Source: Brachypodium distachyon (Eukaryota; Streptophyta; Magnoliopsida; Poales; Poaceae). Taken from it: 64,000 nucleotides of DNA. The notes under the pieces are model-generated. The model saw nothing but the letters and a program-made list of their open reading frames with translations, ran no database searches and had not been told where the DNA came from. A program made the position numbers and the translations under genes. This document shows, in pieces, positions 1 to 10,227 of the stretch (position 1 is the stretch's first letter; each line of letters opens with the position of its first letter). The DNA lies in contig NC_016132.3 of the NCBI RefSeq assembly GCF_000005505.3, forward strand, positions 5,642,001 through 5,706,000, in the 5' to 3' direction.

Positions 1-623
1 CCCTGGGCTAAATGGGCCTGTGAGGGAGCACCCTGGCCTTAATGGGCCGAGGGGCTAGCCCACAGGGCCCATGCGGCCAGGAGGAGAGTCCTGGCCGCGG
101 GAGAGTCCTGGCCGCATGAGAGTCCTGGCTACCGGAGAGTCCTGGCCACGGGATAGTCCTGGCCGGCCACGCCTCCTCTACCCCTATATAAATAGAAGGG
201 GGGGCAAGGGAGAGAGACACCCCAAGCTTTCAGTTGGATCTCTCTCCCCTGAGCCCTCCTCTCCTCCTCTTTTCACGCGCACGGCGTAGCCCTGCCCGTG
301 AGAATATTCACCATAGTCACCACGCCGTCGTGCTGCCGGGATCTCGTCTACCTCTCCCTCTCGCTTGCTGGATCGAGGAAGGAGGAGACAACGTGAAGCT
401 GAACGTGTGGATACCAAGGAGGTGCTGTCCGTTCGGCACTGAGATTGATCTCATTGAAAGTTCCACTACACCAACAACGATCTCATGATCGTAACGCTTA
501 GCGGTCTACGAGGGTATGGTGTTCATGATCCCTCTCGTTACATACATCTAGTATATATATTCTTGGGTTTTCTTCCGCACTTCTCCTAGGAAAATTTTTG
601 TTTCCTATGCAACGAACCTAACA
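1..623 (+). mobile_element. 3' part of a BARE/WIS/Angela-like Copia LTR
   Basis: The stretch resembles the 3' half of the Triticeae BARE/WIS/Angela LTR family as I know it. It has a TATA box near 184-192, a pyrimidine-rich leader, a block ending in TTTTTGTTTCC-TATGC, and a terminus CCTAACA at 617-623. The 5' LTR end lies outside the window, so I cannot tell a full element from a solo LTR. Five copies of a 17-bp unit lie upstream of the TATA box at 84-168. The sequence changes character at 624, where Gypsy-type internal sequence begins, so the LTR probably inserted into that older element. The family assignment is from memory of the consensus and needs a repeat-library search. Confidence 0.75.
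84..168 (+). repeat. 17-bp tandem repeat, five copies
   Basis: Five consecutive 17-bp units of the pattern GAGAGTCCTGGCCNNNN end about 15 bp before the TATA box of the LTR. Units differ mainly in their last four bases. Tandem units in the U3 part of plant LTRs are often promoter elements, but that role is only inferred here. Confidence 0.85.
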
Positions 624-625
624 TA

Positions 626-1507
626 CTTCTACCCCCGCATCGGGCAAGCGGGGGCGATGTCATCGGAGTGGTGTTCCACGCCCGCGACCGGATGAAATCA
701 GAATTCATCGTCCGGTCGGAGAAGAAGATAGAGAAGGAGTGGCGGGCGGACTGGTGCTGGGTCCATGTGGAGGAACCCGAAGAGTTCATCTTCACGCCCA
801 TCGAGCTGCCGGTGCCCAACGACACCTGGCGGAACCGCTACCACCGCGACGCAGAGCTCCTCCCCATCGTCGCGAAGATCAAGGCTCTACGGCTAGCAGG
901 GCTCACCGATCTCGACGTGGCGCGTGCCTACATCAGCCGGTGCATTGCGCCGCTACAGCTTCGCTCCCGCCCCGCGTGGATGTACACGGGGTCCGGGGAC
1001 AAGACACGCCTCCAGCACGGGGGCGTAGACCCGGAGGCCATCCAGGCGTGGGTGAAGGGGATCACCGGCGAGGACGTCCCCGTCACGGAGCTGCCGCCAG
1101 GGGTTTTCTCCCTCCACGCCGGGGTTCCGAGGCCGCACGATATCATCGCCGCCTACCCGCCCTGCAACAAGTGGGGGCTAATGGTCGACTCCCCTGCTCG
1201 GACCCCACGTCCCCCTCCGCCTGCACCCCGTGGGAAGCGGGTGCTCGAGGAGAGCGGGGGAGAGTCGGAGGTCAACTGGCCCAACGTCCCATCCTCCGAC
1301 GAAAAGGCGGGCCAGGTTGCCGGGACCCAGGTGGTCATCCCCGTGGCGGATGAGGAGGAGGAGGAAGATGATGATGCGCCCCTGATCTTACGAAGGTCAA
1401 GGCCGCCGCGGAGGCCGCCGGAGCCGCGTCAACTTCCACGGCGACCGAGAGCGCAGCAACTCCTTGGGCGCCGGCAAGAGGGGGAGAGTTCAAGCTCAAC
1501 CCTCTGA
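626..1507 (+). pseudogene. Transposase_28-type ('putative gypsy type transposon') protein, 5'-truncated
   Basis: An open frame of at least 279 codons starts without an ATG directly behind the LTR end, so its beginning has been lost. It resembles the grass 'putative gypsy type transposon' family (Pfam Transposase_28): a region around DTWRNRYHRDAELLP, then a globular stretch with ARAYISRCIAPLQ and a Trp-containing block. The tail is acidic (EEEEEDDD) and then Arg/Pro-rich, typical of these gag-like proteins. A second plus-strand frame at 1711-1932 continues similar Pro/Ala-rich sequence in another phase, suggesting a frameshift near 1500. The function in the element is not established; it is usually regarded as a gag-like or accessory ORF. 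Codon use is very GC-rich. Confidence 0.6.
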
Positions 1508-1710
1508 AAGACGGCTCCCCGTCGGGAGCCGGCAAGAGGGGGAGAGCCGACTCGCCACCCGCCGCGCCGAGCAAGAGGACGCGCATCCGGGCCGGCACCA
1601 GCACTGACCCGCCCGGCACGAGGGCCGGCGGTGCCGCCATTGCACCCACCGCCGACCTAATTCTGGTAGAGGAGGAGCCGGCAACAGGTACCGATCCCCT
1701 CCTTGATCCC

Positions 1711-1932
1711 ATGGCATGCGTTAATCCCGTCCGCTTACCTACAACTGCGCCGCCTTCTAAACTCGCAGGCGAAATCCAGCCCGCGGCAGGCGGCCCGGCG
1801 ACAGGGGCCGGAATGGGAGGGGAGGAAGCTCTTCCCGCAAGTTCGGTGGCCCTAGCCGCGGGGTTGGCGCTCGTGCATGCATGCCGGCGCACCGAGGAGG
1901 AGCTGCCCAAGCTCCTTGCTCATCACTTGTAA
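1711..1932 (+). pseudogene. possible C-terminal continuation of the upstream retroelement ORF
   Basis: This short plus-strand frame ends in RRTEEELPKLLAHHL followed by a stop at 1932. It is shifted by one phase from the ORF ending at 1507 and has the same Ala/Pro-rich composition, so it may be the rest of that protein after a frameshift. Its last ~20 codons overlap the start of the Gypsy LTR copy A, so part of the reading may be LTR sequence. I cannot assign a domain. Confidence 0.3.
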
Positions 1933-2369
1933 ACCATGCACCGTGGCACCTGTGGTATCCCCTTGGCTATAAAAGGAGGACCCCCGCCAACGGTCAAAGG
2001 GTTCGGGTCGTTGGTTTTTTGGTTCGCTTCGCTCGTTGGTTCGTTTGCTGAGCCAACTCATAGTACAACACTGGTAGTAGCCCGAAGTAGGAAAGAACAC
2101 TTAGCCAAAAGAGGCCATCTGGGGGCTTCCCCCGGCAACCTGTAAACAGAAGATTTCATAGTAATACAAGCTCAGACAAGCTGGACGTAGGGTTTTACAC
2201 CGCAAGGTGGCCCGAACCTGGGTAAAAAGCGTGTGCATGTGTTCTTGGTGCGTTCTTACGCTTTGCATTGGTCCCGCCGGCGATCGCTGGAGCAATTCTC
2301 GTAGCCCGCTGCCGAACCTAAAAAGGGGGTGCCCGCGCATCCCCGATGTCGGAGCCCCATGCGATGACA
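1873..2369 (+). mobile_element. Gypsy-type LTR, copy A (forward)
   Basis: About 500 bp that matches, in reverse complement, the segment 4071-4511. Shared landmarks are a block GCGCACCGAGGAGG, a TATA-like ATAAAAGGAGGAC near 1969-1981, GTAGGGTTTTACACC, and CCCGAACCTGGGTAAA. It ends in ACA at 2367-2369, and is followed by a primer-binding-site-like block TGGCGCGCCAGGTAGGGGG (2372-2390). This is the usual 5'-LTR/PBS arrangement of grass Ty3/Gypsy elements. The upstream limit is the point where homology with copy B stops, so it is approximate. Confidence 0.7.
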
Positions 2370-2420
2370 TCTGGCGCGCCAGGTAGGGGGCGCGTGAGGA
2401 GAGCTCGTCGGTGACCACCG

Positions 2421-2565
2421 GTGGCGACGTCTACACCAACATCGGCCTCGTCCTCCTCGACGAAAGAGCCAACCACCATGCCTCCCAAGCGAGCTGGTGA
2501 CCCTCAGATTGACCTGCGTGAAGCCCCAGCAGCACACACGCGGTCACATGACACGCAGCCCTCGG
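2421..2565 (+). pseudogene. gag N-terminus fragment of Gypsy copy A
   Basis: Just downstream of the PBS, a plus-strand frame encodes MPPKRAGDPQIDLREAP and a following AHTRSHD block. The same N-terminus is encoded on the minus strand near 3861-4094 (MPPKRAGDSRIDPREAP). Similarity between the copies stops near 2565. From there the DNA carries the gag C-terminal half of the opposite copy on the minus strand. Copy A is therefore truncated after only ~40 gag codons, by a head-to-head fusion. Confidence 0.65.
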
Positions 2566-4050
2566 CTAGGCTCGCGGCAGCCTTAGCTGCAAGCTCGGGC
2601 GCCAAGCGCCCTTCCTCGGCCATGGCACACTTGTGCGCCAGGGCGTAGAGATCCTGCGTCATCCGGATCCGATGCGTGCTCAGCTTGTCCCGCATCTTGG
2701 GGCCACGGACGTTGATGGCGAAGGTGTTGACGATGGCGGCAGCCTCCGCCTCCGGGATGGAGTAGGAGAGGCTGGAGAAACGGTTGACAAAGGTCCGCAG
2801 CGTCTCTCCCGGCTTCTACACCACAGTGTGCAGCTCCGCCATGGTTCCCGGGCGCTTGTAACCGTCCTGGAACGCACTCACGAACTGCTGGCGCAGGTCC
2901 GCCCAAGTGGCTATGGACCCGGCAGGCAGGTTGAGCAGCCAAGTTCTCGCCGATCCCTTGAGGACCATCGGGAACCAGTTGGTCCTGACCTTGTCATCGG
3001 CGCCGATGGCGTGCATCTCAACGTGTAGGTCAGGAGGAAATCCTTCGGCTTCATGGTCCCGTCGTACGTCCCAAGCGCCGGCACTCAGAACTTGCGGGGC
3101 CATGTCACCCGTCGCAGCTCGCGGGTGAACGCGGTGCAGCCATCCTTGGCACCCATGGGAGCATCCTCCTGCTCCTCCAGGCGCGGGCGCTCTACGTCGC
3201 ACCGGTGTCGGCGCTCCAGGCGCTAGCGGAGATCCTCCTGTTGGCGGGCGTTCAGGACGCCGCGCGCGTCACCCCGGGTGACGGTTGGTGACAAATCCGA
3301 GGATCCCTCGGGATCCCAGCCTCCTTGCCCTCCCTGCGGGGGAGGGTTTACTCCCTGCCCCGAGGCGCGGGGCGCGTCTCCGCGTCCCGGGTTCTGCCCG
3401 CGGTCTGAGCCTGCCGGGGCGCCCTCGCCTTGCGGTTGCTGGGCGGCGAGTGCGAGGAGCTCATACAGCTCCGCGCTCCATGCTTCGTGTGCCGGCGTGC
3501 CCTGCTGCGGCTCGTACCGCACCATGACTCGCGCGGCAATGATGGCTTCTACCGGGGTTTGGGATGGGGGCAGTCGATTCTCCGACCGGCTGCCCTCCGC
3601 CCTATATCCCCCGGCGCAACCCGGCGAGTGGGGTGCTACCCCGTCGGTGTCGCTCGTGACGCGGTGTGCTCATGGCGCAGTTGCCGTTGCGCATCTTCAG
3701 CCCGCGATTCAACTCGCTGGTTGGAGCGGGCGGCACCGTGGCCGCTCGCGCGACTGGCTCCGACGCTGGGAGCCACTGGCCCCCTCGGCCGGTTGTCCGC
3801 CGACGGCCGAGGAGGCGGGGGCGGCAGCTGCGACTGCTGCGCCCGAGAGGGCTTAGGGTTCTACTGAGCCCGTGACGCGGGCTGCACGTCATGCGATCGT
3901 GTGTGTGCCGCTGGGGCTTCACGCGGGTCGATCCGGGAGTCACCAGCACGCTTAGGAGGCATGGCGACTGGCTCCGCTGTTGGAGTAGACGAGACCGATG
4001 CTGCCGTAGACGATGGCACCGGCGGCCACCACAGAGCTCTCCTCGCGCGC
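2565..4050 (-). pseudogene. Ty3/Gypsy gag (Retrotrans_gag) pseudogene, copy B
   Basis: The minus strand carries a recognisable gag. The N-terminal MPPKRAGDSRIDPREAP block is near 3965-3913. A Gln/Gly/Pro-rich middle follows (about 3525-3223). The Retrotrans_gag core at 3100-2700 includes KGSARTWLLNLPAGSI, WADLRQQFVSAFQ and GYKRPGTMAELHTVV. A TAG at 2816-2818 interrupts the core directly before KPGETLRTFVNRFSS, which is otherwise conserved, and the pieces lie in different phases, so several frameshifts are present. The gene ends near 2565 at the junction with copy A, so protease, RT and integrase are absent. In the intact family this protein forms the virus-like particle. Confidence 0.7.
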
Positions 4051-4070
4051 CCCCTACCTGGCGCGCCAGA

Positions 4071-4511
4071 TGTCGTAGCACGGGGCTCAGACACCAGGGA
4101 TGCGTGGGCACCGCCTTTGAGGTTCGGCAGTGGGTGACGGGGATCGCCCCGGTGGTCGCCGGCGAGGCCAATGCAAAGCGTAAGAGTACAATGAACACGA
4201 GATCGTTTACCCAGGTTCGGGCCACCATGAGGTGTAAAACCCTACGTCCTGCTTCTGAGTTCGCTGTTAGCCAATGAGTTAGGATTTATAGGTTGCCGAG
4301 GGGAGTCCCCGGGTGCTCTCCCTTTTCGGCTAAGTGCCTTTTGCTACTTTTGGCTACTACCAGTGGTGAACTGAGGATTCATCCAACCCTTTGACCGTTG
4401 TCGGGGTCCTCCTTTTATGCCGAAGGGGATGCCACAGGTGCCACGGTGCATGGGTGACAAATGGCGAGCAGAGAGCTAGGGCAGCTCCTCCTCGGTGCGC
4501 TGGCTTGCATG
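4071..4511 (-). mobile_element. Gypsy-type LTR, copy B (reverse)
   Basis: Reverse-complement counterpart of 1873-2369, reading LTR to PBS from 4511 to 4050. It shares the TATA-like block, the GTAGGGTTTTACACC segment and the PBS-like CCCCCTACCTGGCGCGCCA at 4050-4069. It ends in ACA (4073-4071). Copy B lacks some short insertions seen in copy A, such as the G/T-rich stretch around 2007-2045, so the copies are clearly diverged and not a very recent duplication. Confidence 0.7.
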
Positions 4512-4724
4512 CAGATTAGGTAGCCCTGCAGACAATTAGGGGTCTAGGCGCCTGAAATTTAGTCCAAGCGGGTCACTGTAGGCTGAAAGGACGGGGAATC
4601 CCCTTTTGGTCGGAGCATTTAATGCTGGCGTGTGCTTCATTCCTCGTCCTGACGAATCCTGCGCGCTCCACGTGGTGTCGCTGTTGCTCCCGCTCGCTCC
4701 TGCTCTTGTAATGGATGACAATCA
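4512..4724. other. retroelement-flank sequence, no gene assigned
   Basis: A minus-strand frame of 61 codons spans 4536-4721 but shows no domain I recognise. The composition resembles the neighbouring Gypsy sequence. The Mutator-element coding sequence starts abruptly near 4725, so the junction of the two elements probably lies at the right edge of this stretch. Confidence 0.4.
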
Positions 4725-5974
4725 TAAATTGTAGAACTGCACATACCCGTGGACGATCGGTGGAAGTGGATCCTCCGTCGGTGGAGGAACGACCAACTGG
4801 CGTGCCCCAAACTGCCTCATGACCCTCTGCTGGGTCATCCCCTCCACACAGACGTCGAAGATGATCTTTGATTTTGTCATCCAGTAAGCGTAATCTCTCG
4901 TGCAGACCGTGGACATCCCGCCAGGGTATCTAACATCGATGGCGTCCTGTGTGTACGGCTCCTAGACAACCGCCTCAGAGTGCAACACGTCGAACTGCTC
5001 GTTGACTATATCAATTCCTGACCTGATCGTGTGCAAAGCGTCTCTGTAAAAAAAAGAAGTTAGCTTCATTCATGGTTTATGTAAACTAATGTATAAATTT
5101 TACATTCAACATACCTTATTACGTGTCCAAATTGTCGCGAAAGTAGGCAAGTCGATGTGTTCTAAGTCAAACAACTCCTGCTCAGGGTTAGCGTGATCAC
5201 CCATAACGTCTGGTCGGCCGATAGAAAACCTCCTCCACGACCAAAGCTGCAACAATAAAGGACATCCAAGCAGGGCTGACTTGGGCGACGCAAGCTAGCA
5301 AGCGTTGCACATACCTCGGTACGTAGCCGCTAAGATAGCCGAACCCTAACTTCTCTGTGTGATATCGTCACCACAAGTTGCATCCGCGATCTCCACTGCA
5401 ATAGGGATGTAGCGTGCGCTAATGGTGGTGACGTGGTTCTCGGTGAACATCACCTTCCCGAGAAGCCACATTATATATGCCTCAAGGCTCCGAGTGATCT
5501 GAGGCTCAGTCATTTGGGTCTCTGGATACCCAAACTTCTGAATCTGCATGCAACAAAAACAAGTGTTAGTAAACCCATGCAAGTATATGAGGTATGCTCT
5601 TAGATATATTAACTTAAAACACATCGATCTAACCTGTTAATTGAGCAACCAATCTAGCTTAGGTCCGTGAGCCTCCGAGGTGAGTGGCCCAGCTCCGGCA
5701 AGAATACCTTGAAAACGTAGGGCACAAATTAACACATAAATAAAATGGACATGCAAGGGATGAATAAATAAAATGAACATTTAAGGGATGAATAAGTAAA
5801 ATATACATGCAAGGGATGAATGAATAAATACCGCTGAATCCAGGCAGGATGTATCATCCAATTTTCCTTAGGAGTGCGCGTGACAAGGAGCTCGACACTC
5901 CCAGAATGCGCCACCAATCGAGCAGCCCGATGCTTACTCTCAATCTCCGGAGATAGCAATGATACTCTCTCCAT
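4725..5974 (-). pseudogene. plant mobile domain (PMD, PF10536-like) gene, 3'-truncated
   Basis: Minus-strand segments separated by AT-rich introns encode pieces typical of PMD proteins. They include SLEAYIMWLLGKVMF (5624-5346 frame), QLWSWRRFSIGRPD and FATIWTR (about 5260-5120), and DALHTIRSGI, TRDYAYWMTKSKIIF and QQRVMRQFGARQLVVPPP (5040-4760). Conserved Trp/Tyr positions and the RxFG-type ending fit the C-terminal half of the domain. Exon borders are uncertain: the upstream exon (5974-5832) does not join in a clean phase, and a TAG interrupts EAVV-EPYTQD near 4963. PMD proteins occur in transposons and in host proteins such as MAIN/MAIL1. Its role here is inferred to be transposon-related. 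The gene stops abruptly near 4725. Confidence 0.65.
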
Positions 5975-6026
5975 TTTGTACCTTCAACATTTATAAACAT
6001 AGTTAGACATACAATACAAAGTTAAG

Positions 6027-6335
6027 CATAGTTAAACTGAGAGTACATATTAAAACATAGTTGAACAAAGCGTACAAATTAATACATAGTTTCACACAGA
6101 GTACAAATTAAAACATAGGGCACAAATTAACACATAGTTTCACAGAGTACAAAATAAAACTTAGTTTCACATAGAGTACAGATTAAAACATAGAGTACAA
6201 ATTAACACATAGTTTCACATATAGTACAAATTAAAACATAGTTCCACATAGAGTACAAATTATAGCATAGTTCCACACAGAGTACAAATTAACACATAGT
6301 TTCACACAGAGTACATATTAAGGCCATAGTCTAGT
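6027..6335. repeat. ~30-bp AT-rich tandem repeat, about ten copies
   Basis: Degenerate units of the form CATAGTTTCACACAGAGTACA followed by AATTAAAA lie between the transposase stop codon (6352) and the PMD gene. Unit length varies from about 27 to 31 bp. The block may act as a terminator or spacer between the two transposon genes, but this is inference. Confidence 0.8.
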
Positions 6336-6351
6336 TTCTTCCTCTCCCTCG

Positions 6352-8966
6352 TCATCCATGTCTCCCTCTTCCACGGGCAGTAGCTCCGCCAGTACCGAAA
6401 GTTGGACAATAAGTGTCCCTATGGCCAAAATGGTTGCATAGAAAACATTGCCGTGACGGTCCTCCGGCTTCAGATTCATCCATATCATTTCGGATGCGCC
6501 TGGACGGGCGTCTGCCTGTGCCTGTCCGCAGTAGCCCGAGGTCAGGGATGCACCGCCTTTCACCAGGGGTTACGTTGTTGAAATTGCCCATTGCACGAAA
6601 CCCTAGCATCTCATCCGTCCATGTGCTAAGCACAAACTCTTTCAGGTAATAGGGAGACACAAATGAGAATCCGTCCATCCCTAGCTGCCCGCAAGCAGCA
6701 AGTACATGTGAGCAAGGAAGGTGAAGCAACTTTGGTTTGTTGCAGGTGCACTCACACGTTGGCCACGCTTTATTTCCAATCTTCACCTCGTGTGTCCTCA
6801 ATTCATTTCCAACGCCGAACTTGTCAGTTGGCAAGCGCACCTCAAATCTGTGTTCTTGATTACCTATGGCGACGACAGTATGAGACCTAGCCTTTTCCAT
6901 CTTTTCATCCATGTACTTCATTATCTTTTCACAGTACGGTGTATTTGGGTTGTTCATGATATGCATTTCAGCTCTCTGGCGTCTATCTCTGAAATACTTC
7001 GCCGTGCCATGGAAAATACCCTCGACGATGGCTGTAAGTGGTAAAGCCCTATTTCCCCTTAGGACAAAGTTGTATGTTTCTGTCAGGTTAGTAGTCATGA
7101 CGCCGTACCTAGCGCCATGTGTGTCGTGCAGCAAAGACCACCGCTCCAGAGGCTCGTGCTCTATCCACTGCTGAAAGTTTTTAATCTGCCTCCCAACCCT
7201 TCTCCTAGTTCCGAGTGGGTCAAACCCTGGCAAGTCACAAAGCCCAACAAGTTCTTTCTCAGATGGTCCTGTTCCAACTGCTGTCTGTGCAGCCACTGCT
7301 GCTACATGTGCTGCTACCGCTGCGTTTCGTGCCGCTGTCCTCTCCCTAACATGTTTCTTCGTGAACTCATCAAGATAACCACGTATCCTAGTGTACTTCC
7401 ATTGTTGGTTCTGTTTGCAGAGTTTCTTGAATAGATTCATAAGTGACTTGTTCCTAAACTGTGAGAAGAAGTTGGCCCCCAAATGCCACATGCACCAACG
7501 ACTCTGCATGTCCTGCCATGGAGTTTGTTCATCAGGCCCAAGGTTTGTCAGTGTCCTTATCGCACTGAGTATGCCTGCATGTCTGTCATGAAGGATGCAC
7601 ACATTCGGCTTATCATGCACAACTGCTCTCTTGAGCTACCTGAAAAACCATAACCAACTTTCAGTGTTCTCACCCTCCACGAAAGCAAATGCGAGCGGAA
7701 CAATTTGATTGTTGCCGTCTTGACCAATGGCGGTCAAGATCCGCCCCCGTATTTGCGAGTGAGAAAAGTGCCATCTACGCATATCACCGGTCGACAATGA
7801 GTGAAAGCTTGGACGCATACACCGAAAGTGAAGAACAGTCATTGCAGCACCCTCACAGTTGGATACTCTGGGTGCAGGAAGTGTTGGATGTCGACATAGG
7901 TGCCTGGATTACGGGCTTGCAGTGTATGGAGGAGGCGGACAACAGAGTCGTACGAGTCGAAAAACGAACCAAATCTTTCCTCAAGAGCCCTCTGCTTAGC
8001 CCTCCAAGCCTTGCCATAAGAAATGTTGTACTTAAACCTTACCCTGACCTTATGCATGATGGCCTTCACTTCCATTGCTTTGCTCTCCACTATCTCCGTG
8101 TAAAGCAACCGAGCAAGAAGCATCGACGAGAGGTTACGATGGTCTTGAGGGATACTGGGAATGACACATGTGTGCAACACCAAGTCACTCACAACCCAAT
8201 CTGTGTCATACTTAGGAACATAGCCATGCACCCTCCCGAGACAATCTATTTGTTCGCACTCCATTGTCAAATATTTTTGTGAAGAGACTGTTGTTTTGAA
8301 AACTTTTTGCGTGGACATTGCCCAAGCAATTATCGCATCCTGCAGATGTTTCTTGTCAGGAAATCTGGCACCCTTCGCAATGTTGTTCTGATGATATTGC
8401 CATGCAGAGTCGTGCCCATCGTTCACGGTCATAACTAAAGAGAAGTCCTGATTCCATGATGCAGGAATCGACACCTCCTCTTCGTCCGACTCATGAGACT
8501 CATCGTCATAAGAACTACGACCATCTGTATCTTCATCCTCCATCTGGTTCTGCAAGTGACCATTTTCGTCGTCCGCATCTGCCTCGCCAGTGTACTCATC
8601 CTCTCCTACTGTCCCGGAGCTCTGGCCTGATTCATAACCACCACCTCCAGCATTCGACACAGAGTTTGCATTGGACAAGTCATAACTTGATTCACCCTCG
8701 CCTTCAGCTGGATTGGTCTCATGAGCGACAACCTGGATTAAGGCGACAGGTGTAGTTCCCCTTTTCTCGCAACTTTCTAACCAGCGCACCCACTTTGATG
8801 TCCGGTCTATCGGCCTCAAAACCCAGAAAATATTTGAACTTGACTTGGTCCACAATGCTTGCACACGGACGGGATATGTTTCAGGATTGAGCGCTAAACA
8901 TCCTACCAACCATTCCTGCAACCGACTAAACATCCATGTTTGAGGGGCCGTTAGATCCAACTCCAC
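6352..8966 (-). pseudogene. MURA-like MULE transposase, inactivated
   Basis: Minus-strand coding sequence of about 870 codons. Domains in order: an acidic Ser-rich N-terminal part; a MuDR-type DNA-binding region near 8380-8210 (KGARFPDKKHLQDAIIAWAM); the MULE transposase domain around 7800-7430 (RILTAIGQDGNNQIVPLAF, LHDRHAGILSAI, WCMWHLGANF); a SWIM zinc finger near 6760-6690 (CECTCNKPKLLHLPCSH); and a C-terminal CCHC knuckle (CFLCNHFGHRDTYC, near 6430). Three lesions are visible: a stop after TVRVLQ at 7839, a one-base frameshift near 7745-7750 in a run of five G/C, and a TAG at 7636-7638 between WLWFFR and LKRAVVHD. The first in-frame codon I can name is GTG, so the true start is upstream or in another exon. 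The protein would cut and paste the element. Confidence 0.85.
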
Positions 8967-9068
8967 ATATTTAAACTGACTCAGATCAGCTCCGTGCTCG
9001 GTTGTTAAGACAGTACCGGAACCGTACTAAAAAACAAACTTCACTACACCGGATATCTCTGATGCCTA

Positions 9069-9431
9069 AAGAAATGTTTAGACGCGTCAAATACTAAGCA
9101 GTACGGCATATAAAAAATATTAGGACGCGTCAAATACTAAGCAGTACATCATATTAAAAATATTAATACGCGTCAAATACTAAACGGTACGGCATATTAG
9201 CGTCAAATACTAAACAGTACGGTATAAATAAAATCTAGCCTATCAAAACATATTACTACCGGCCATACTATTTAGACGTGTCAAATACTAAGCAGTACGG
9301 CAGATTTAAAATATTAATACGTGTCGAATACTAAACAGTACGGCATCAAAAAAAATCTAGTCTATCAAAACATATTACTACCGGCCATAATATTTAGACG
9401 CATCAAATACTAAGCAGTACGACATTAACCG
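9069..9431. repeat. subterminal higher-order repeat, GTCAAATACTAARCAGTACGG
   Basis: The core GTCAAATACTAA followed by RCAGTACGGCAT recurs seven times. The copies are grouped in a longer unit of roughly 120-150 bp that also holds CTATCAAAACATATTACTAC and CCGGCCATA. The block lies 5' of the transposase gene. Subterminal repeats of this kind often bind transposase in Mutator, CACTA and hAT elements; that is inference here. Confidence 0.8.
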
Positions 9432-10227
9432 TTGTCCAAAATAATGAGCACTACCAAACGCTAAAACATACTTCTATATATACATACACACGTATCCTCA
9501 TAAACATATACATTATAGGATAAATACGTGAGAGATTAGGATTTACCCTTGAAGCGTGCGAACCCCAACCTCGAGCAGCCTCACAGTCACCGGATGAGCA
9601 CCACCACCACCTCCAAACTCCTCCAAACCACCACCATTGCTCCAACTTTGCACCACAAAATTAGCTCTACATGGCCTATGAAAACAGTAGATCGAGGTGT
9701 CTTTGGGTGCCAACTAGGTAGGGGGTGCGATTTTGTGGGTTAAATGGGATCAAAATGCACTAATTTAGGCTAGAAAATTAGGGCATTTGAGGAGAAAAGG
9801 AAGAACAGAAGAACGAGGAGAGGAGGAAGAAGCAGGGGGCACGGGCGCTCGTCTGGCTGGGCTCGGTTGGGCACGGGAGGGATGGGAAGGATGGAAGGGA
9901 AAGGGAAAAAGGAAAGATTCCGGGCCCGCGACCCACCAGGCCCCTTTTGGCCACGGTTAGGCCGACTGGGCTTCAGTCGGTCTGGGCCAAGCCGACTGTC
10001 TCGTGGGGGCCCCATGCGCTGAGCAGCCGGCCTGCAGTCGGCCTAGGCCAGGCCGACTGGATCCAATCTGCTTCGACCAGGCCGATTGGGCCCATTCGGG
10101 CTGGGAGAGGCCGAGGCCGTATTATTTTTGAAATTTTTGAAAAACACTTATTATTTTTAAAAATGATTAAAAAAATCGTATTATTTTAAAAAAATTAGCG
10201 TGAGGCGCTGCCTTCACGTTTTTCCAC

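Larger units (their letters stand above)
4725..10210 (-). mobile_element. decayed Mutator-like element (MURA-type transposase plus PMD gene)
   Basis: On the minus strand this block carries a MURA-like transposase (8966-6352), a ~30-bp tandem-repeat spacer (6027-6335), a plant-mobile-domain gene (about 5974-4725), a higher-order repeat block (9069-9431) and a GC-rich leader with repeated GCCGACTGG motifs (about 9950-10120). Transposase with a PMD gene on the same strand is a known arrangement in grass Mutator-like elements. I could not find matching terminal inverted repeats. The PMD end is probably cut by the retroelement at 4512-4724, so both outer limits are estimates. The 5' side may end near the hairpin-like GCGTGAGGCGCTGCCTTCACG region at 10198-10218. 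Confidence 0.6.

Noticed and set aside
1335..1910. 191-codon minus-strand frame
   Set aside because: It is antisense to GC-rich retroelement coding sequence, with low-complexity Ala/Pro/Ser composition and no domain.
6027..6335. CRISPR-like regularly spaced repeats
   Set aside because: Units are contiguous and degenerate with no unique spacers, and the context is a plant transposon.
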